Shown: piece by piece, positions 1 through 9,139 of the stretch
Layout of the letters: every line of letters starts with the position of its first letter
Position numbering within the stretch: position 1 is the stretch's first letter
Source: Pseudolysobacter antarcticus
GTDB lineage: Bacteria; Pseudomonadota; Gammaproteobacteria; Xanthomonadales; Rhodanobacteraceae
Direction of reading: 5' to 3'
Length of the DNA stretch: 64,000 bases
Assembly (NCBI RefSeq): GCF_004168365.1
Contig: NZ_CP035704.1
Location: 2,666,001-2,730,000, forward strand
Program-made: the position numbers and the translations under genes
Notes under the pieces: model-generated
The model's input: only the letters and a program-made list of their open reading frames with translations
The model's database searches: none
Told to the model about the DNA's origin: nothing

Positions 1-263
1 TGAAATCTGCCGGGATAAAAATTTAGCGCGCCATCATATCGTCTTGGCGGGTTTGGGTCAAACTGCGGATAAGCTTGAATTTATCGGCGTTGGCCTAAAC
101 ATCGAAGGGCCAGCGTCGCATTGCTTTACCGAGCCGTTCAAAAGGCAGACTTGGATGGATGCCTTTCGAGGCAAACGCCGCCGGAAATCCTTCGTGCTGG
201 TCGCCCACGCAGCGGGCTTGACGAGCGCGGTATAGTACTTCGTTTCCTCTCAAACGGCAGCAC
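1..263. other. Window edge and uvrA leader, no gene supported
   Basis: No reading frame here has a recognisable protein, and the longer open frames are compositional. The stretch leads into uvrA. A TATAGT hexamer near position 231 could be a -10 element, but I see no matching -35 at the right spacing and no LexA-type CTGT-N8-ACAG box, so SOS control of uvrA is not supported by the visible sequence. Confidence 0.5.
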
Positions 264-3134
264 ATGGATACCATCCGCATCCGCGGCGCCCGCACGCACA
301 ACCTCAAGAACATCGATCTCGACTTGCCGCGCGACAGCCTGATCGTCATTACGGGTTTGTCAGGTTCGGGCAAGTCGTCGCTCGCGTTCGACACCATCTA
401 CGCCGAAGGCCAGCGTCGTTATGTCGAGTCGTTGTCGGCGTATGCGCGGCAGTTTTTATCGGTCATGGAAAAGCCCGACGTCGATCACATCGAAGGCCTG
501 AGTCCGGCGATCGCGATCGAACAGAAATCGACCTCGCACAACCCGCGCTCGACCGTCGGCACGATCACCGAGATCTACGATTATCTGCGTCTGCTGTTTG
601 CGCGCGTCGGCACTCCACGTTGCCCGGATCATCACTTGCCGCTGGAAGCGCAAACCGTGAGCCAGATGGTCGATGCGACGCTGGCGATGAATCCCGAGCA
701 CCGCTACATGCTGCTCGCGCCGGTCGTGCGCGATCGCAAGGGCGAGCATTTGCAGGTATTCGAACAGTTACGCGCGCAAGGTTTTGTGCGTGCACGCGTC
801 GATGGCGTCTTGCATGAGCTCGAAGCCGTGCCTGCGCTCGTGCTGCGGCAGAAACACACGATCGAAGCCGTGATCGATCGCTTTCGTCCGAAGGCCGATC
901 TCAAGCAACGTTTGGCTGAATCGTTCGAGACAGCATTGCGGCTCGGCGAAGGTATCGTCAAAGTCGTGGATATGGACGGTGGACAGGACAGTCCAAAAGC
1001 CACCGATGCAAAAGCTACGGAGACACTTTTCTCGTCGCGCTACTCGTGCCCGATCTGCGACTACTCATTGTCCGAACTCGAACCGCGGCTGTTCTCGTTC
1101 AACTCACCAAATGGCGCTTGCCCAAGTTGCGATGGCCTCGGCGTCACGCAGGTATTCGACGCCGCGCGCGTGGTCGTGCATCCGAACCTGAGCCTCGCCG
1201 CGGGTGCAGTGCGCGGTTGGGATCGACGCAATGCATATTATTTCCAGCTGATTTTGTCACTCGCGAAACACTACGGTTTCGACATCGATATGCCGTGGGA
1301 GAAACTTTCCGCAGCGATCCAGAAATCGGTGCTGTACGGAAGCGGCGATGAGCTTGTCACGTTTCGTTATCTCACCGAAACCGGCGGCAACGTCCAGCGC
1401 AAACATCGCTTTGAAGGCATCATTCCGAATCTCGAACGCCGCTACAAGGAAACTGAATCATCGGCGGTGCGCGAGGAACTGGCCAAGTTCATCAGCCAGC
1501 GGCCGTGCCCGGATTGCCACGGCCAGCGCCTCAATCGCTCGGCGCGCAATGTGTTTGTTGCGGACAACAATTTGCCGAAAATCACTTCGCTGCCGATCTC
1601 CGAAGCGCAGGATTTTTTCCATACCCTCACCCTGCCCGGCTGGCGCGGCGAGATCGCGACCAAGATCGTCAAGGAGATTCGCGAGCGTCTGCGTTTCCTG
1701 ATCGACGTCGGCCTCGACTACCTCACGCTGGATCGCCAAGCCGATTCATTGTCAGGCGGTGAGGCACAGCGCATTCGCCTCGCGAGCCAGATCGGCGCGG
1801 GCTTGGTCGGTGTGATGTACGTGCTCGACGAGCCTTCGATCGGCTTGCATCAGCGCGACAACGAGCGTCTGCTTGCGACCCTCACGCGACTACGCGACCT
1901 CGGCAATACCGTGATCGTGGTCGAGCACGATGAAGATGCAATGCGCGTCGCCGACTATGTCGTCGACATTGGTCCCGGCGCCGGCGTACATGGTGGCGAA
2001 ATCGTCGCACAAGGCAAGCTCAAGGACATTCTCGCCAGCAAGCGTTCGCTGACTGGGCAATACTTGTCGGGCAAACGTCGCATCGAAATTCCTAAAAAGC
2101 GTAACGTGCCCGATCCCGACCGCGTGCTGCGTGTGCTCGGCGCGTCCGGCAACAATCTGCAGGATGTCGATCTGGAAATTCCGGCCGGATTGTTCGTCTG
2201 CGTAACTGGCGTTTCGGGTTCGGGCAAATCGACGCTGATCAACGACACCTTGTATCGCCATACCGCTACCGAGCTCAACGGCGCGAACGAAAAATCCGCG
2301 CCGTTTCGCGAAGTGCAAGGCATGGAATTGTTCGACAAGGTGGTCGATATCGATCAGGCGCCAATCGGGCGCACGCCGCGTTCGAACCCGGCTACATACA
2401 CAGGCTTGTTCACGCCGCTGCGCGAATTGTTTGCCACGGTGCCGGAATCGCGTGCACGCGGTTACTCACCCGGTCGTTTCAGTTTCAACGTCAAGGGTGG
2501 CCGCTGCGAAGCCTGCGAAGGCGATGGCCTGATCAAGGTCGAGATGCACTTTCTGCCCGATGTCTACGTGCCGTGCGACGTCTGTCATGGCAAGCGCTAC
2601 AACCGCGAAACGCTGGAGATTTTGTACAAGGGTCACAACATCAACGACGTGCTGCAGATGACGGTTGAAGACGCCTTGGCGCTGTTCAAGCCGGTGCCAA
2701 CGCTCGCGCGCAAACTCGAAACCTTGCTGGATGTCGGCCTGAGTTACATCAAGCTCGGCCAGAGCGCGACCACGTTATCCGGCGGCGAAGCGCAGCGCGT
2801 AAAACTGTCACGCGAGCTTTCAAAACGCGACACCGGCCGCACGCTCTACATTCTCGATGAGCCAACCACCGGCCTGCATTTCCACGACATCGAACAGTTG
2901 CTGAAAGTGCTGCATCGACTGTGCGACGCCGGCAATACCGTGGTTGTGATCGAACACAATCTCGACGTGATCAAGACCGCCGACTGGGTGATCGATCTCG
3001 GCCCGGAAGGCGGCCATCGCGGTGGTTTGATCCTCGCCACGGGCACGCCGGAACAGATTGCGAAAAACAAGAAATCGCATACCGGACGTTTTCTCGCACC
3101 GGTGTTGGCGGCAGGAAAAAAAGCTGCGGTCTGA
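264..3134 (+). CDS. uvrA: UvrA, excinuclease ABC subunit A
   Basis: DNA-damage recognition ATPase of nucleotide excision repair; it works as a dimer with UvrB in the cytoplasm. The protein is 956 aa, close to the usual 940-950. It has two ABC modules. The first P-loop (GLSGSGKS) is at about residue 31, the second (GVSGSGKS) at about 650. The ABC signatures [11 protein letters not shown] and [11 protein letters not shown] are at about 497 and 839. Zinc-binding cysteine pairs lie at about 262 (CPIC) and 285 (CPSC), and again at about 748 (CEAC) and 775 (CDVC). The ATG at 264 gives the standard N-terminus [14 protein letters not shown]. The gene stands alone on the plus strand and is convergent with the copper chaperone gene. 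Confidence 0.98.
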   Translation: MDTIRIRGARTHNLKNIDLDLPRDSLIVITGLSGSGKSSLAFDTIYAEGQRRYVESLSAYARQFLSVMEKPDVDHIEGLSPAIAIEQKSTSHNPRSTVGTITEIYDYLRLLFARVGTPRCPDHHLPLEAQTVSQMVDATLAMNPEHRYMLLAPVVRDRKGEHLQVFEQLRAQGFVRARVDGVLHELEAVPALVLRQKHTIEAVIDRFRPKADLKQRLAESFETALRLGEGIVKVVDMDGGQDSPKATDAKATETLFSSRYSCPICDYSLSELEPRLFSFNSPNGACPSCDGLGVTQVFDAARVVVHPNLSLAAGAVRGWDRRNAYYFQLILSLAKHYGFDIDMPWEKLSAAIQKSVLYGSGDELVTFRYLTETGGNVQRKHRFEGIIPNLERRYKETESSAVREELAKFISQRPCPDCHGQRLNRSARNVFVADNNLPKITSLPISEAQDFFHTLTLPGWRGEIATKIVKEIRERLRFLIDVGLDYLTLDRQADSLSGGEAQRIRLASQIGAGLVGVMYVLDEPSIGLHQRDNERLLATLTRLRDLGNTVIVVEHDEDAMRVADYVVDIGPGAGVHGGEIVAQGKLKDILASKRSLTGQYLSGKRRIEIPKKRNVPDPDRVLRVLGASGNNLQDVDLEIPAGLFVCVTGVSGSGKSTLINDTLYRHTATELNGANEKSAPFREVQGMELFDKVVDIDQAPIGRTPRSNPATYTGLFTPLRELFATVPESRARGYSPGRFSFNVKGGRCEACEGDGLIKVEMHFLPDVYVPCDVCHGKRYNRETLEILYKGHNINDVLQMTVEDALALFKPVPTLARKLETLLDVGLSYIKLGQSATTLSGGEAQRVKLSRELSKRDTGRTLYILDEPTTGLHFHDIEQLLKVLHRLCDAGNTVVVIEHNLDVIKTADWVIDLGPEGGHRGGLILATGTPEQIAKNKKSHTGRFLAPVLAAGKKAAV

Positions 3135-3142
3135 CCTGCTTT

Positions 3143-3173
3143 GACGCCGCACGCGTGAGCTACGTGCGGCGTC
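3143..3173. terminator. Hairpin between convergent genes, possible bidirectional terminator
   Basis: An 11-bp perfect stem (GACGCCGCACG at 3143-3153 with its complement at 3163-3173) and a 9-nt loop sit between the uvrA stop and the convergent copper chaperone stop. There is no good T-run on either side, so its role as an intrinsic terminator is inferred from position and stem strength. Confidence 0.5.
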
Positions 3174-3182
3174 GATTCGAAT

Positions 3183-3692
3183 TTAGTGCGCCGCAGGCGA
3201 CGGGGTGTCAGCACTCACGATAAATGCCGCAGACACCTTGCGGCCATCGGTCAAAATCAGCGTGAGCTCGATCACTGTGCCAGCAACTACCGGTATTTTT
3301 GCATCCATCAACATCAGATGTTTGCCGCCCGGCGCGAGTGCGACTTCCGCGCCCGGCGCGATCTGCAATCCGTGCAATTCGTGCATGCGCGACACGCCAT
3401 TTTCCAGCACAGTTTCGTGGATCGAAACATCGCCGAAAACTTTGCTTTGCGCTGTGCTGATTTCGACCGCTGCATCGCCATCGTTACGCAGCACCGCATA
3501 ACCGGCCAGCATCATCGCACTGGGCGGCGCTTCGCGAATCCATGCGTGTTCGATCAGTAGATGACCAGCTGCGCTGGCCTGCATCGTCATCGCCGCGAGC
3601 AACGATGCAAAAACCCACGCGCAGCGATTGCCCTGATTATTCTCACTCCGTCCGCTCACACGCGGCAAATTGGATCGCATATCGAATCTCAT
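3183..3692 (-). CDS. Periplasmic copper chaperone, PCu(A)C family
   Basis: Small periplasmic Cu(I) carrier family that delivers copper, typically to cytochrome oxidase CuA/CuB centres. The 169-aa product begins with a charged stretch and a hydrophobic segment (WVFASLLAAMTM) ending near ASAAG, consistent with a signal peptide. The core carries the family's H-M...H-x-M copper motif: HETVLENGVSRMHEL, then GKHLMLM about 20 residues later. The ATG at 3692 is preceded by AAGGAAAC, a good ribosome binding site. The gene is divergent from the dioxygenase gene across a 126-bp gap that must hold both promoters. No cytochrome oxidase genes are nearby. Confidence 0.85.
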   Translation of the reverse strand: MRFDMRSNLPRVSGRSENNQGNRCAWVFASLLAAMTMQASAAGHLLIEHAWIREAPPSAMMLAGYAVLRNDGDAAVEISTAQSKVFGDVSIHETVLENGVSRMHELHGLQIAPGAEVALAPGGKHLMLMDAKIPVVAGTVIELTLILTDGRKVSAAFIVSADTPSPAAH

Positions 3693-3818
3693 TGTTTCCT
3701 TGGGATGCCTTGATTGGTTGCCCGTGGTCGGTTCAAGATCACACCGAGACGACCATTGAAATTATCGCACTATCACGCCTCGATCCGTCGATGCCAAGCC
3801 ATTCGCAAGGACTGACCC

Positions 3819-4616
3819 ATGACGACCATTTCAACCTCGATGCCGGTGCTGTTCATCGGCCATGGTTCGCCGATGAACGCGATCGAGGACAATGCATTTC
3901 ATCGCAGCTGGCGTGAGCTCGGCCAGCAACTGCCGCGACCACGCGCCATACTTTGCATTTCCGCGCATTGGCAGACGCCGGGCGTTTTTGTCACAGGCAG
4001 CCAGCAGCCTGAAACCATTTACGATTTTTATGGTTTCCCGCAAGCATTGTTCGATGTGCGTTATCCGTCGCCTGGCGATCCCGCATTGGCGCGACGCATA
4101 ACCGATCTGCTGGCGCACGAACACGCCGATGTAGATACGACACGCGGACTCGATCACGGCGCATGGAGCGTGCTCTGCGCGATGTATCCCGCGGCAGATA
4201 TTCCGGTGCTGCAGCTCAGTCTGGATCGACGCAAAAACGGTGCGGAGCATTATCAACTGGCGCAGGCACTGATGCCGCTTCGCGATGAAGGCGTGCTGAT
4301 CATTGCCAGCGGCAACATCGTGCACAACTTGGCGCTGTTTCGCTTCCACGACTTCGCGCCGCTGGCGTGGGCGCAACGACTCCGCGAGCTCGTGAATGCA
4401 CATATCGCGCAGCGTTCGCACGCCGTCTTGTGCGACTACACAGCACTCGGTGCAGACGCTGCATTGGCCATCAACAGTGCCGAGCACTACCTGCCACTGC
4501 TTTATGCGCTCGGCCTGCAGCGCGACGACGATGAAGTCGGCTTTTTCAACGATGAAGTGCTGAGCGCCATTTCCATGACCTCGCTGCTGATTGCAAAACC
4601 CACTGTTGCTGGATGA
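3819..4616 (+). CDS. ygiD: DODA-type extradiol ring-cleavage dioxygenase (YgiD family)
   Basis: Member of the class III extradiol dioxygenase family that includes E. coli YgiD (4,5-DOPA dioxygenase). These are cytoplasmic enzymes using a single metal ion bound by His/Glu residues. The 265-aa product shows family landmarks: FIGHGSPMNAIE near the N-terminus, SAHWQTPG at about 50, LDHGAWSVL at about 111-119, and SGNIVHNL at about 165. The length matches the family (about 260). The natural substrate cannot be told from sequence. The isomerase gene begins about 120 nt downstream on the same strand, so cotranscription is possible. Confidence 0.85.
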   Translation: MTTISTSMPVLFIGHGSPMNAIEDNAFHRSWRELGQQLPRPRAILCISAHWQTPGVFVTGSQQPETIYDFYGFPQALFDVRYPSPGDPALARRITDLLAHEHADVDTTRGLDHGAWSVLCAMYPAADIPVLQLSLDRRKNGAEHYQLAQALMPLRDEGVLIIASGNIVHNLALFRFHDFAPLAWAQRLRELVNAHIAQRSHAVLCDYTALGADAALAINSAEHYLPLLYALGLQRDDDEVGFFNDEVLSAISMTSLLIAKPTVAG

Positions 4617-4733
4617 TGCGGTATGCGCGCATCACCAGCACACTTCGGTATGATGGAACAGGCGCCGATATCGCGTTCAGCGCGATACGCCGAGCTACCG
4701 ACTTGCCAACTAGAAATCGACGAGAAAATTCCC

Positions 4734-5492
4734 ATGCTGGAAATCATCAAACACGATCAGATCCACGAACTGCGTCTGCAGCGTCCACCAGTCAATGCGC
4801 TGAATCCGGAGCTGATCCGCGCCTTGCGCATAGGGGTCGAACAAGCGCCGCAGAATGGCGCGCGCGGCATCGTGATTTCTGGCAATCCCGGCATGTTCAG
4901 CGCCGGCTTGGACGTGCCCGCGTTGCTCGCACTGGATCGCGCACAACTCACCACGACCTGGCAGGATTTTTTCGGTTTGACGGCGGCGCTGGCGTGCTCG
5001 CCGATTCCGAGCGTCGCCGCGATCACCGGCCACAGCCCGGCCGGCGGTGCGGTGATCAGCATTTTTTGCGATTACCGCATCATGGCGAAAGGCGCGTTCA
5101 AGATCGGCTTGAACGAAGTACAAGTCGGCTTGTTCGTGCCCGAGAATATTCAGCTTGCACTGCGTCGGCTCGTCGGTGCTTATCGCGCCGAACGCCTGCT
5201 GGTGGCGGGTGCGATGATTGATGCGGCTGAAGCCTTGCGTATCGGCATGGTCGACGAACTGATCGACATCGATACCGTCGTACCGCATGCATTGTCGTGG
5301 TTGCGCGAGTTGCTCAAATTGCCACCGAAGGCGCAGGCGGCGACCCGCAAGATTGCGCGCGCGGATTTGATCGCGGCTTTTTCCGACCCCGACAAATTGC
5401 CGCTGGGCGATTTTGTCGACGGCTGGTTTGCAGAAGAATCACAGACCGTGTTGAAGAATCTCGTGGCAAGACTCAAGGCACCAAAAAGCTAG
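4734..5492 (+). CDS. Delta3-delta2-enoyl-CoA isomerase-like crotonase
   Basis: Crotonase-fold protein, 252 aa from the ATG at 4734 (MLEIIKHDQ). An upstream in-frame start at 4623 would add a non-homologous tail and is less likely. The oxyanion-hole segment reads MFSAGLD and GHSPAGGAV, and a GLNEVQVG segment follows. That arrangement resembles the mitochondrial-type enoyl-CoA isomerase, where the Glu of GLNE is catalytic, more than a hydratase, which carries a first Glu in GGGxE. I therefore favour shifting of 3-enoyl-CoA double bonds during unsaturated fatty-acid oxidation. It is convergent with the sulfurtransferase gene. Confidence 0.8.
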   Translation: MLEIIKHDQIHELRLQRPPVNALNPELIRALRIGVEQAPQNGARGIVISGNPGMFSAGLDVPALLALDRAQLTTTWQDFFGLTAALACSPIPSVAAITGHSPAGGAVISIFCDYRIMAKGAFKIGLNEVQVGLFVPENIQLALRRLVGAYRAERLLVAGAMIDAAEALRIGMVDELIDIDTVVPHALSWLRELLKLPPKAQAATRKIARADLIAAFSDPDKLPLGDFVDGWFAEESQTVLKNLVARLKAPKS

Positions 5493-5561
5493 AAAATACC
5501 GACGTTGTTTTTGCGGCGTCAGTGCTTCAATCGAAACCGACGCCGCACAAAACGCGATGCA

Positions 5562-6410
5562 TTATTCGCCGCGTGCGACCGGTCGTGTCGGGTCACTGAT
5601 CCAGCCACTCCACGATGGCGCGAACACGCGCGAGCCGACCAGGCCGGCGTGTTCCATCGCCAGCAAGTTATGGCACGCAGTCACGCCGGAGCCACAGCTG
5701 TGGATCACCGTATGCGCGGAATGAACACCAAGCAGCGCAGAGAATTCATCACGCAATAAAGGTGCGGATTTGAAACTGCCGTCTACAGCAAGGTTTGATG
5801 AAAACGGGCGATTGATCGCGCCTGGAATATGTCCGGCAACCGTATCCAATGGTTCGACCTCGCCACGAAAACGCGGTGCGCCGCGCGCATCGAGCAGCTG
5901 TACGTTTTCACTTTGCAGCTTTTTTGACAATTCATCAAAGTATACAATTTCACCTGTCTTGAAATTGATAGCCACTTGGGTCGGCTCGGGCTGTGGCACG
6001 ACGCTGTCGACAACCAGGCCGGTAGCCAACCACGCCGGCATGCCACCGTCGAGCACCGCCACGGCATCATGCCCGATCAGGCGCAACATCCACCACGCAC
6101 GCGCCGCGATAGCGCCACCCGCATCGTCATACACCACAACCTGTTGCTGCGAATAATAGCCCCAACGCGCCAACGTCATCGCAAACGCTGATGCATCAGG
6201 CAACGGATGACGGCCCAAACCCGGCTTGGACAAATCGGACAGATCGCGATTCAGATCAGCATACTGCGCGCCCGGAATATGACCTTGCGTATAGGCGCGT
6301 TGACCGCGCGAAAGATCGGCAAGGTCGTGGCGACAGTCGAGAATCAGCAGATCGCCGCTGCCGATCAACGGCGCAAGTTCTGCGGGTGTAATGAGAGTAG
6401 TGAAACTCAT
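5562..6410 (-). CDS. sseA: Sulfurtransferase (3-mercaptopyruvate/thiosulfate, two rhodanese domains)
   Basis: 282-aa tandem rhodanese. The N-terminal inactive domain has LLILDCRHDL and GHIPGAQYADL; the C-terminal domain has QLLDARGAPRF and GHIPGAINRPF. The persulfide-carrying cysteine is C239 in the loop CGSGVTA. The CG[S/T]GVT form is the one usually associated with 3-mercaptopyruvate as donor, but substrate choice is inferred. Its ATG overlaps the stop of the upstream Nudix gene by four bases (ATGA), so DUF1289, Nudix and sulfurtransferase form one translationally coupled minus-strand operon. Confidence 0.92.
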   Translation of the reverse strand: MSFTTLITPAELAPLIGSGDLLILDCRHDLADLSRGQRAYTQGHIPGAQYADLNRDLSDLSKPGLGRHPLPDASAFAMTLARWGYYSQQQVVVYDDAGGAIAARAWWMLRLIGHDAVAVLDGGMPAWLATGLVVDSVVPQPEPTQVAINFKTGEIVYFDELSKKLQSENVQLLDARGAPRFRGEVEPLDTVAGHIPGAINRPFSSNLAVDGSFKSAPLLRDEFSALLGVHSAHTVIHSCGSGVTACHNLLAMEHAGLVGSRVFAPSWSGWISDPTRPVARGE

Positions 6411-7024
6411 GCCGATCGCTCCAGGCGGGAAATCAGGTTGACCAGCATCGCGGCGGTGGCGCCCCAGATCAGATAGTCGCCATAGCTGAACTCGACCACT
6501 TCACGCGGCCGATTGCGATAATGGATGCGGCGAATACGCTTGTTTTCCGGCGCCAGAAAAAAACTCAGCGGCACTTCAAAAACTTCCGCGACTTCGACCG
6601 GATCGGGAATAGCCAAATAGTCGCTGGCGACTTCGCCAAGCACCGGCGTCACCTGGAAATTGCTGATTGTTTCGTAACAATCGAGATAACCGAACGGACG
6701 CACTTGCTGCGGCGAGATGCCGGTTTCTTCATGCACCTCGCGCAGCGCTGCGGCAACCGCGTCGGTATCGCTGGCTTCGATCCGTCCACCCGGAAAACTG
6801 ATTTGCCCGGCGTGGTTGTTGAGATGCTCGGTGCGGCGCGTAAATATCACGGCCAAACCCTGTGCACGTAGCACCAGCGGCACCAGCACGGCAGCAGGTT
6901 TGCGCGGCTCGGGGCCGAGCAAATCCACTAGCTCATCGTGATTCCATGCCGGCTCACCCGGCGGATCATCTAGCGCGCGAACGGCGCGCGCCAGCATATC
7001 GAGAGTGACGTCAGCGATGATCAC
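6407..7024 (-). CDS. Nudix hydrolase, CoA pyrophosphatase-like (NudL family)
   Basis: 205-aa hydrolase. The Nudix box is at about residues 79-103, running from FPGGRIE to ALREVHEETGI, with the NudL-type spacing before the REXXEEXG core. The preceding PAAVLVPLV and HLNNHAGQISFPGG match the CoA diphosphatase branch, which cleaves CoA to phosphopantetheine and 3',5'-ADP. The assignment is family-level and no substrate test is possible here. The start overlaps the DUF1289 stop (ATGA) and the stop overlaps the sulfurtransferase start. Confidence 0.88.
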   Translation of the reverse strand: MIIADVTLDMLARAVRALDDPPGEPAWNHDELVDLLGPEPRKPAAVLVPLVLRAQGLAVIFTRRTEHLNNHAGQISFPGGRIEASDTDAVAAALREVHEETGISPQQVRPFGYLDCYETISNFQVTPVLGEVASDYLAIPDPVEVAEVFEVPLSFFLAPENKRIRRIHYRNRPREVVEFSYGDYLIWGATAAMLVNLISRLERSA

Positions 7025-7212
7025 TGCCCTGCCCTGGCCAGTTCGCGTGCAGGCAACAGCTGCTCCATGATGTAACGACGTTGTTTATCGTCGTAACTGA
7101 TCCAGCGTGCGATTTCGTCCCCGGTACGATGACAACCTTCGCAATAACCCTGCGCATCGAGATAACAGATACCGATGCACGGACTCAGGATTGGCAGATT
7201 CAGATTGCTCAT
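7021..7212 (-). CDS. DUF1289 domain small cysteine protein
   Basis: 63-aa cytoplasmic protein with the conserved DUF1289 core: SPCIGICYLDAQGYCEGCHRT, two C-x(3-4)-C-type pairs suggesting a metal site, followed by the W-x-S-x-x-E/D-like region IARWISYDDKQR. I chose the ATG at 7212 (MSNLNLPIL); a TTG at 7242 would add ten residues but lies inside the upstream terminator hairpin. It is first in the coupled operon with the Nudix and sulfurtransferase genes. Function is unknown; the family often sits beside tRNA or sulfur genes. Confidence 0.8.
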   Translation of the reverse strand: MSNLNLPILSPCIGICYLDAQGYCEGCHRTGDEIARWISYDDKQRRYIMEQLLPARELARAGQ

Positions 7213-7240
7213 GTCTATAAAATTCTTGATCGCAGATGAC

Positions 7241-7267
7241 AAAACGCCGCGGCAGGCCGCGGCGTTT
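7241..7267 (-). terminator. Rho-independent terminator of the FKBP gene
   Basis: An 11-bp perfect GC-rich stem (7242-7252 paired with 7257-7267, loop CAGG) followed on the minus strand by TTTT. It lies about 60 nt past the stop of the minus-strand FKBP gene and just before the DUF1289 operon. Confidence 0.85.
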
Positions 7268-7326
7268 CTGTCTGCGCTTTTTATCCCGATTGGCGGAAAT
7301 AAAAGCTTGGAACAACCGCGTGGCTG

Positions 7327-8055
7327 TTATTTCACATCGAGCAATTTGATCTCGAATACCAGCGCTTCGTTGGGTCCGATGCGCGGTGGCTGGCCGCGGT
7401 CACCGTAAGCATCTTCCGGTGGTACAAACACTTGCCAATGATCGCCGATCTTCATCTTCGGCAAGACTTCCTGCCAGCCCTTGATGACCGAATCGACTTT
7501 GACGTGCACCGGTTCACCGCGTGCGAACGAGCTGTCGAATTCCAGGCCGCTGGCGAGCGAACCGCGGTAATGCACGGTGACTTCGCTGGTAGCGGTCGGA
7601 CTCTTGCCGCTACCGTCTTCGATCACGCGATATTGCACGCCGCTGGGCAATGCAACGATGCCTTTCTTGCTGCGATTATCCGACATGAACTTGGCGCTGG
7701 CCGCCTTGTTGGTCGCCGCAGCCTTGTCGAACTCGGACTTGGCTTCGGTCATCATCTTCTGCTGCATGCGACCGAGCACGTCACGCATGGTGGCTTCGGG
7801 CACCGTCGGCGGACGCTTGGCGTAGCCGTCCTGCAATGCCTTGATCACGGTATTGATATCGATATCCATCTTGCGTTCGACAAAATCGTTGCCGATCTGG
7901 AAACCGATCGCATACGAAAGATTATTCTTGTCAGCCGCTGTGAGCGGTGCAGGCGCACTGGCTGCGGGCGCAGTAGCTGGGGCCGATCCGCTTTGCGCAA
8001 AAGCGATGCTTGTTGCCAATAACGTCGCCGTGGCGAGAGTCCAACGCAATATCAT
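7327..8055 (-). CDS. Periplasmic FKBP-type peptidyl-prolyl cis-trans isomerase
   Basis: Folding catalyst for prolyl bonds, of the FkpA/Mip type. From the ATG at 8055, preceded by a perfect GGAGGT ribosome binding site, it is 242 aa. The signal peptide is MILRWTLATATLLATSIAFA. A low-complexity Ala/Pro/Ser linker follows. Next is the N-terminal FKBP dimerisation domain (AADKNNLSYAIGFQIGNDF) and a long helix. The C-terminal FKBP domain has VTVHYRG, GLEFDSSFARGEP and VFEIKLLDVK. A start at 8094 is possible but lacks such a site. The gene has its own terminator at 7241-7267. Confidence 0.92.
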   Translation of the reverse strand: MILRWTLATATLLATSIAFAQSGSAPATAPAASAPAPLTAADKNNLSYAIGFQIGNDFVERKMDIDINTVIKALQDGYAKRPPTVPEATMRDVLGRMQQKMMTEAKSEFDKAAATNKAASAKFMSDNRSKKGIVALPSGVQYRVIEDGSGKSPTATSEVTVHYRGSLASGLEFDSSFARGEPVHVKVDSVIKGWQEVLPKMKIGDHWQVFVPPEDAYGDRGQPPRIGPNEALVFEIKLLDVK

Positions 8056-8326
8056 GCTACCTCCAGACTGTGGATAATTTCGAGAAAATGTCATGCAATG
8101 AGATGCTGGAAAGCCAGCGTGCAGCGCTGCATTCTATCCGAGCGCATGCGCTTGAGCCACTATTACCGTGCTTGCGATCCGGCTTCGAGACGCGATGCCC
8201 GGAAAAGGTTCCCCCAACGCGTTTCAAGCCTAACCATGTCTAGCTGAACCGTGCCTGCTATTATCCGCGCCCTTCGCTATCGGGATCGCGCGCGCGCGGC
8301 TCCCGCACCACCACGAGGAATAGACA

Positions 8327-9109
8327 ATGGCTTACCGCAATTTGCTGATCGAGGATACCGCTTCGATTCGCCGCATCACGATCAATCGCGCCGACAAACT
8401 CAACGCACTGAATCGCGACACCATCGACGAATTGCATGATGCATTTCGTGTGGCGCAGGCTGACGATCAAGTGCGCGTGATCGTGCTTGCAGGAAGTGGC
8501 GACAAGGCGTTTGTCGCTGGTGCCGATATCAGCGAACTGACGCAGATGAATGCACTGCAGGCACAGGCATTCTCGCGCGCCGGCCAGCAGATGATGCTGT
8601 TCGTCGAACGCCTCGGCAAACCGGTGATTGCGCGTATCCAGGGATTCGCACTCGGTGGCGGTATGGAACTGGCGATGTCTTGCCACCTGCGCGTCGCCAG
8701 CGAAAAAGCAAAATTCGGCCAGCCGGAAATCAATCTCGGCGTCATTCCAGGTTTCGGCGGGACACAGCGGTTATTGCGTCTTGCGGGCCGTGGCGCGGCG
8801 CTGGAAATGTGCCTGCTCGGTCAGAATATCGACGCGCAGCGCGCGCACGCACTCGGTCTGATTACCCGCGTCGTCGCGCCGGAAAAGCTCGATGAAGAAA
8901 TCAACACGATCGCCAATCAGCTCGCGCACGCCGCGCCACATGCATTGGCCGGAATTCTCGATGCAGTATTGCTTGGCGGTGAGATCAGCATCGATCAAGG
9001 GCTTGAGTTCGAAAGCCAGGCGTTCGGATTGTGTTTTTCCACCGCCGACATGCGCGAAGGTACGCAGGCTTTTCTCGAACGCCGCAAACCGGTATTTCAA
9101 GGCCGATAA
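8327..9109 (+). CDS. Enoyl-CoA hydratase
   Basis: 260-aa crotonase that hydrates 2-enoyl-CoA in beta-oxidation. Both catalytic glutamates are recognisable: the first in LGGGMELAMSC, the second in GQPEINLGVIPG. The oxyanion-hole segment is FVAGADISEL. The start ATG at 8327 is preceded by GAGGAATAG. Length and motifs match bacterial short-chain hydratases (about 258 aa). The gene is divergent from the FKBP gene over about 270 bp and convergent with the K+ channel gene, so it appears monocistronic. Confidence 0.93.
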   Translation: MAYRNLLIEDTASIRRITINRADKLNALNRDTIDELHDAFRVAQADDQVRVIVLAGSGDKAFVAGADISELTQMNALQAQAFSRAGQQMMLFVERLGKPVIARIQGFALGGGMELAMSCHLRVASEKAKFGQPEINLGVIPGFGGTQRLLRLAGRGAALEMCLLGQNIDAQRAHALGLITRVVAPEKLDEEINTIANQLAHAAPHALAGILDAVLLGGEISIDQGLEFESQAFGLCFSTADMREGTQAFLERRKPVFQGR

Positions 9110-9139
9110 ACGCCGCGACGATAGTCGTGAAACCTGCCG

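Noticed and set aside
44-397. Open frames on both strands at the left edge (63-100 aa)
   Set aside because: No recognisable family, composition follows the GC-rich background, and they overlap the uvrA start.
5515-5555. 9-bp hairpin between the isomerase and sulfurtransferase genes
   Set aside because: Loop of 18 nt and no T-run on either strand, so not supported as a terminator.
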